Shown piece after piece: positions 6,544-8,103 of a stretch of DNA of 8,103 bases. A model generated the notes under the pieces. It was not told the DNA's origin and made no database searches. It worked only from the letters and a program-made list of their open reading frames with translations. A program made the position numbers and the translations under genes. Within the stretch, counting starts at the first letter, position 1; the number at the start of each line of letters is the position of its first letter. The stretch comes from Pseudomonadota bacterium (GTDB lineage Bacteria > Pseudomonadota > Alphaproteobacteria > Rhizobiales > Xanthobacteraceae): NCBI GenBank assembly GCA_023390695.1, contig JAEWCJ010000316.1:1-8103 (forward strand), in the 5' to 3' direction.

Positions 6544-7350
6544 CTAAATTTTCCCCTCGCGGAGATTGGCGAGGAACAGGCCGAAGCCGTGCTCGCCCGT
6601 CCAGAAGCGGACAAGATTGGCGACTCCGTTCGCGGAGCGGGTGGCGCCGGTGATGCCGTCCACCTCGAACGGCCCTGTGCCCGTGCCCCGAACGACGCTG
6701 ATCCGGATGTCCCCCTTGTCGTCGGCGATCCTCTTCTCAGCCCAGCGATCCTGCCAGGCAGCCTCGGTAATTCGCGTGCCAAGCCCCGGCGTTTCCTTCT
6801 GCTCGTAGACCGACAGGGCGGCGATGGTGTTGAGGTCGTTTCTCAGCGCGAGATAGGCGCGGATGGTGGACTGGTACCCCGAGCCATAGACGGGCAGGAT
6901 CACGAGCAGCAGTCTGCCGTCCTGGCGCACGAGATGGACCGGCGCAAAATTCGGCCGCCGGCCAATGCCCGCGATGTCGGCATCCGCAGGCAAAGCAACG
7001 CTGCGCCCGGGGTCGGCAGCAACCGCCGCCACATCGAAGGAAGCGGGGTCGATGCCCGCAACGTAAGTCCCCTTGTCGAGGTCGATAATGCGGGTTTCGA
7101 GGGAATCCGCGTTCGCGCCCTTCAGGATGTCGGTGAGACCCGGCACGGAGGCCAGCATCTCTTCCATGCGTTGCTGGCGGTCACGCTCGATATTTGCGTC
7201 CTGCAACGGCTTGAGGCTTACAGCCGTGATCGTAACCGCCGCGGCCGACAGCGATGCCACGAGGAATGCGACGACAAAGGTCTTGGTCGGGCTGTCGTTC
7301 GGCAAGGCGAGGAAATTCCGCCACCAGTTCAGCGGATTCAGATCGGCCAT
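6544..7350 (-). CDS. nqrC: Na+-NQR subunit C, covalent FMN carrier
   Basis: NqrC carries an FMN bound covalently to threonine and relays electrons between the Fe-S centre and NqrB. The 268-residue product has a short cytoplasmic start ([10 protein letters not shown]), one membrane helix (about 24-46) and a large periplasmic FMN-binding domain. That domain shows [16 protein letters not shown] (154-169), [10 protein letters not shown] (185-194) and the flavinylation motif DGITGATRS (231-239), where T237 is the expected FMN acceptor attached by ApbE. Length is close to the family usual (about 257-260). The ATG at 7348-7350 lies inside the end of nqrB (13-base overlap), and GAAGG lies 8 bases upstream. 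The site is intact here, in contrast to NqrB. Confidence 0.96.
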   Translation of the reverse strand: MADLNPLNWWRNFLALPNDSPTKTFVVAFLVASLSAAAVTITAVSLKPLQDANIERDRQQRMEEMLASVPGLTDILKGANADSLETRIIDLDKGTYVAGIDPASFDVAAVAADPGRSVALPADADIAGIGRRPNFAPVHLVRQDGRLLLVILPVYGSGYQSTIRAYLALRNDLNTIAALSVYEQKETPGLGTRITEAAWQDRWAEKRIADDKGDIRISVVRGTGTGPFEVDGITGATRSANGVANLVRFWTGEHGFGLFLANLREGKI

Positions 7351-8103
7351 TGGCGGTACCTTCTGCGACGGACATTGAAGAGGACGACGAGGCGGTCGAT
7401 CAGCGGTGCAAAGATGCTGCCGAGAAGGGCCGCAAACACCACGGCGTTGGCCGAACCCACGCCGCTGCCGGCAATGCCGAGGATGACGATCAGCATTCCG
7501 ACCAAAAGGCCATAGGCCCAGCGCCCTGCATTGGTGCAGGCGGCGCTGACCGGCTCGCAGATGAGATAGACGATGCCGAGCGCGAGAGCCGGGGTGATGA
7601 TGTCATTCCATGCCCCGCCGCCCTTCAGCGTCAGCCAGCCCGCGAAGCCGAGCGCTGTCGCGATGAGGATGCGCCACGATAGAAGTCCGGAGGCAAGGAG
7701 CAGGATCGCACCCGGCACCACAGCCGCAGTAACAAGCGACGAGATTGAAGCCTCCGCCGTAGAACCGGGAAAGGAGAAGAACAGGAAGGCCAGCGCGGCA
7801 ACGGCCGGATGGAGAAACGAATAGCCGCGTCCGCCGAAGACCTGTTCGCCGATCACGACGCCGAAGCTCAGCGCCAGCAGCGGCTGCCAGAGCGGCAGCT
7901 CGGGCGGCACCATCAGCGCGAAGATGATCGCGGTGGGGACCGCATGCCAACTCATGCTGCGCTCGCGCAGACGGGAAAACAGGGCCGTCCAGCCTATCGC
8001 GACGGCCAGCGACCCGCCGAGAAGCGGCGCGAGCGCGCTGCCGTTCTCATAGAGGGATGCGGCCAGCGGAAAGGCCAGGGCGAGGGCAAATACAATCGTC
8101 ACC
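7338..8103 (-). CDS. nqrB: Na+-NQR subunit B (5' part missing), divergent
   Basis: The window holds the last 254 codons; the frame is still open at the edge, and the GTG at 8102 is an internal codon, not the start (NqrB is usually about 410 residues). Family landmarks are clear, numbering from that GTG: FALMVPPELPLWQ (61-73), EQVFGGRGYSFLHPA (86-100), ALAFLFFSFP (103-112), SWRI (142-145), CEPVSAACTNAGRWAYG (182-198) and IFAPLIDRLVV (230-240), whose D236 corresponds to the Na+-linked Asp397 of Vibrio. NqrB is a multi-helix membrane subunit that normally carries covalent FMN and riboflavin and reduces quinone. The odd point is that the stretch between LFFSFP and SWRI is only about 30 residues and has no SGAT-type flavinylation motif. 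The frame is unbroken, so this is a deletion or lineage variant, not a frameshift. Confidence 0.92.
   Translation of the reverse strand, partial: VTIVFALALAFPLAASLYENGSALAPLLGGSLAVAIGWTALFSRLRERSMSWHAVPTAIIFALMVPPELPLWQPLLALSFGVVIGEQVFGGRGYSFLHPAVAALAFLFFSFPGSTAEASISSLVTAAVVPGAILLLASGLLSWRILIATALGFAGWLTLKGGGAWNDIITPALALGIVYLICEPVSAACTNAGRWAYGLLVGMLIVILGIAGSGVGSANAVVFAALLGSIFAPLIDRLVVLFNVRRRRYRQWPI

Noticed and set aside
5779..7515. 578-codon open frame on the plus strand, opposite nqrE, nqrD, nqrC and the end of nqrB
   Set aside because: It is the complement of well-conserved NQR genes. Its product is rich in Arg, Asp, Gln and His, as expected from antisense of hydrophobic codons, with no recognisable domain and no ribosome binding site.
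8100..8102. GTG at the window edge as the nqrB start
   Set aside because: NqrB is normally about 410 residues and the visible part begins in the middle of the membrane domain, so the codon is internal.

Overview
The window comes from a high-GC proteobacterium, probably an alphaproteobacterium. The reasons are the GC-rich codon use, a TTGACA-type promoter, and a tandem-domain UspA next to an Rnk-type gene. The taxonomic call is an inference, not a proof. Every gene I can support lies on the minus strand, so transcription runs from right to left.

Right part (about 8103 to 2850): most of an operon for the sodium-translocating NADH:quinone oxidoreductase (Na+-NQR). In transcription order it holds nqrB (5' end outside the window), nqrC, nqrD, nqrE, nqrF, apbE and the small maturation gene nqrM. 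nqrM is 57 codons, starts with TTG and is easily missed. nqrA should lie beyond base 8103. The genes are packed tightly: nqrB/C overlap by 13 bases, nqrC/D abut, nqrD/E and nqrE/F share ATGA, and nqrF/apbE are 3 bases apart. NqrF oxidises NADH and passes electrons through FAD and a [2Fe-2S] cluster. NqrD/E hold a second Fe-S centre, NqrC carries covalent FMN, and NqrB passes electrons to quinone. ApbE attaches FMN and NqrM helps assemble the Fe centre of NqrD/E.

Middle (2853 to 2455): a two-CBS-domain protein whose ATG overlaps the nqrM stop. It appears to be the last gene of the operon and is followed by a plausible terminator.

Left part (2376 to 495): a stress block with a tandem-domain universal stress protein, a 5'-truncated second Usp (probable pseudogene), a gene-free stretch with inverted repeats, and an Rnk/GreA-family gene followed by a plausible terminator. 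The left edge holds a strong leftward promoter for something outside the window.

The most notable observation is that the visible part of NqrB lacks the region where other NqrB proteins carry their covalent FMN threonine, although NqrC keeps its site and ApbE and NqrM are present. This may be a variant NQR with one covalent flavin fewer.
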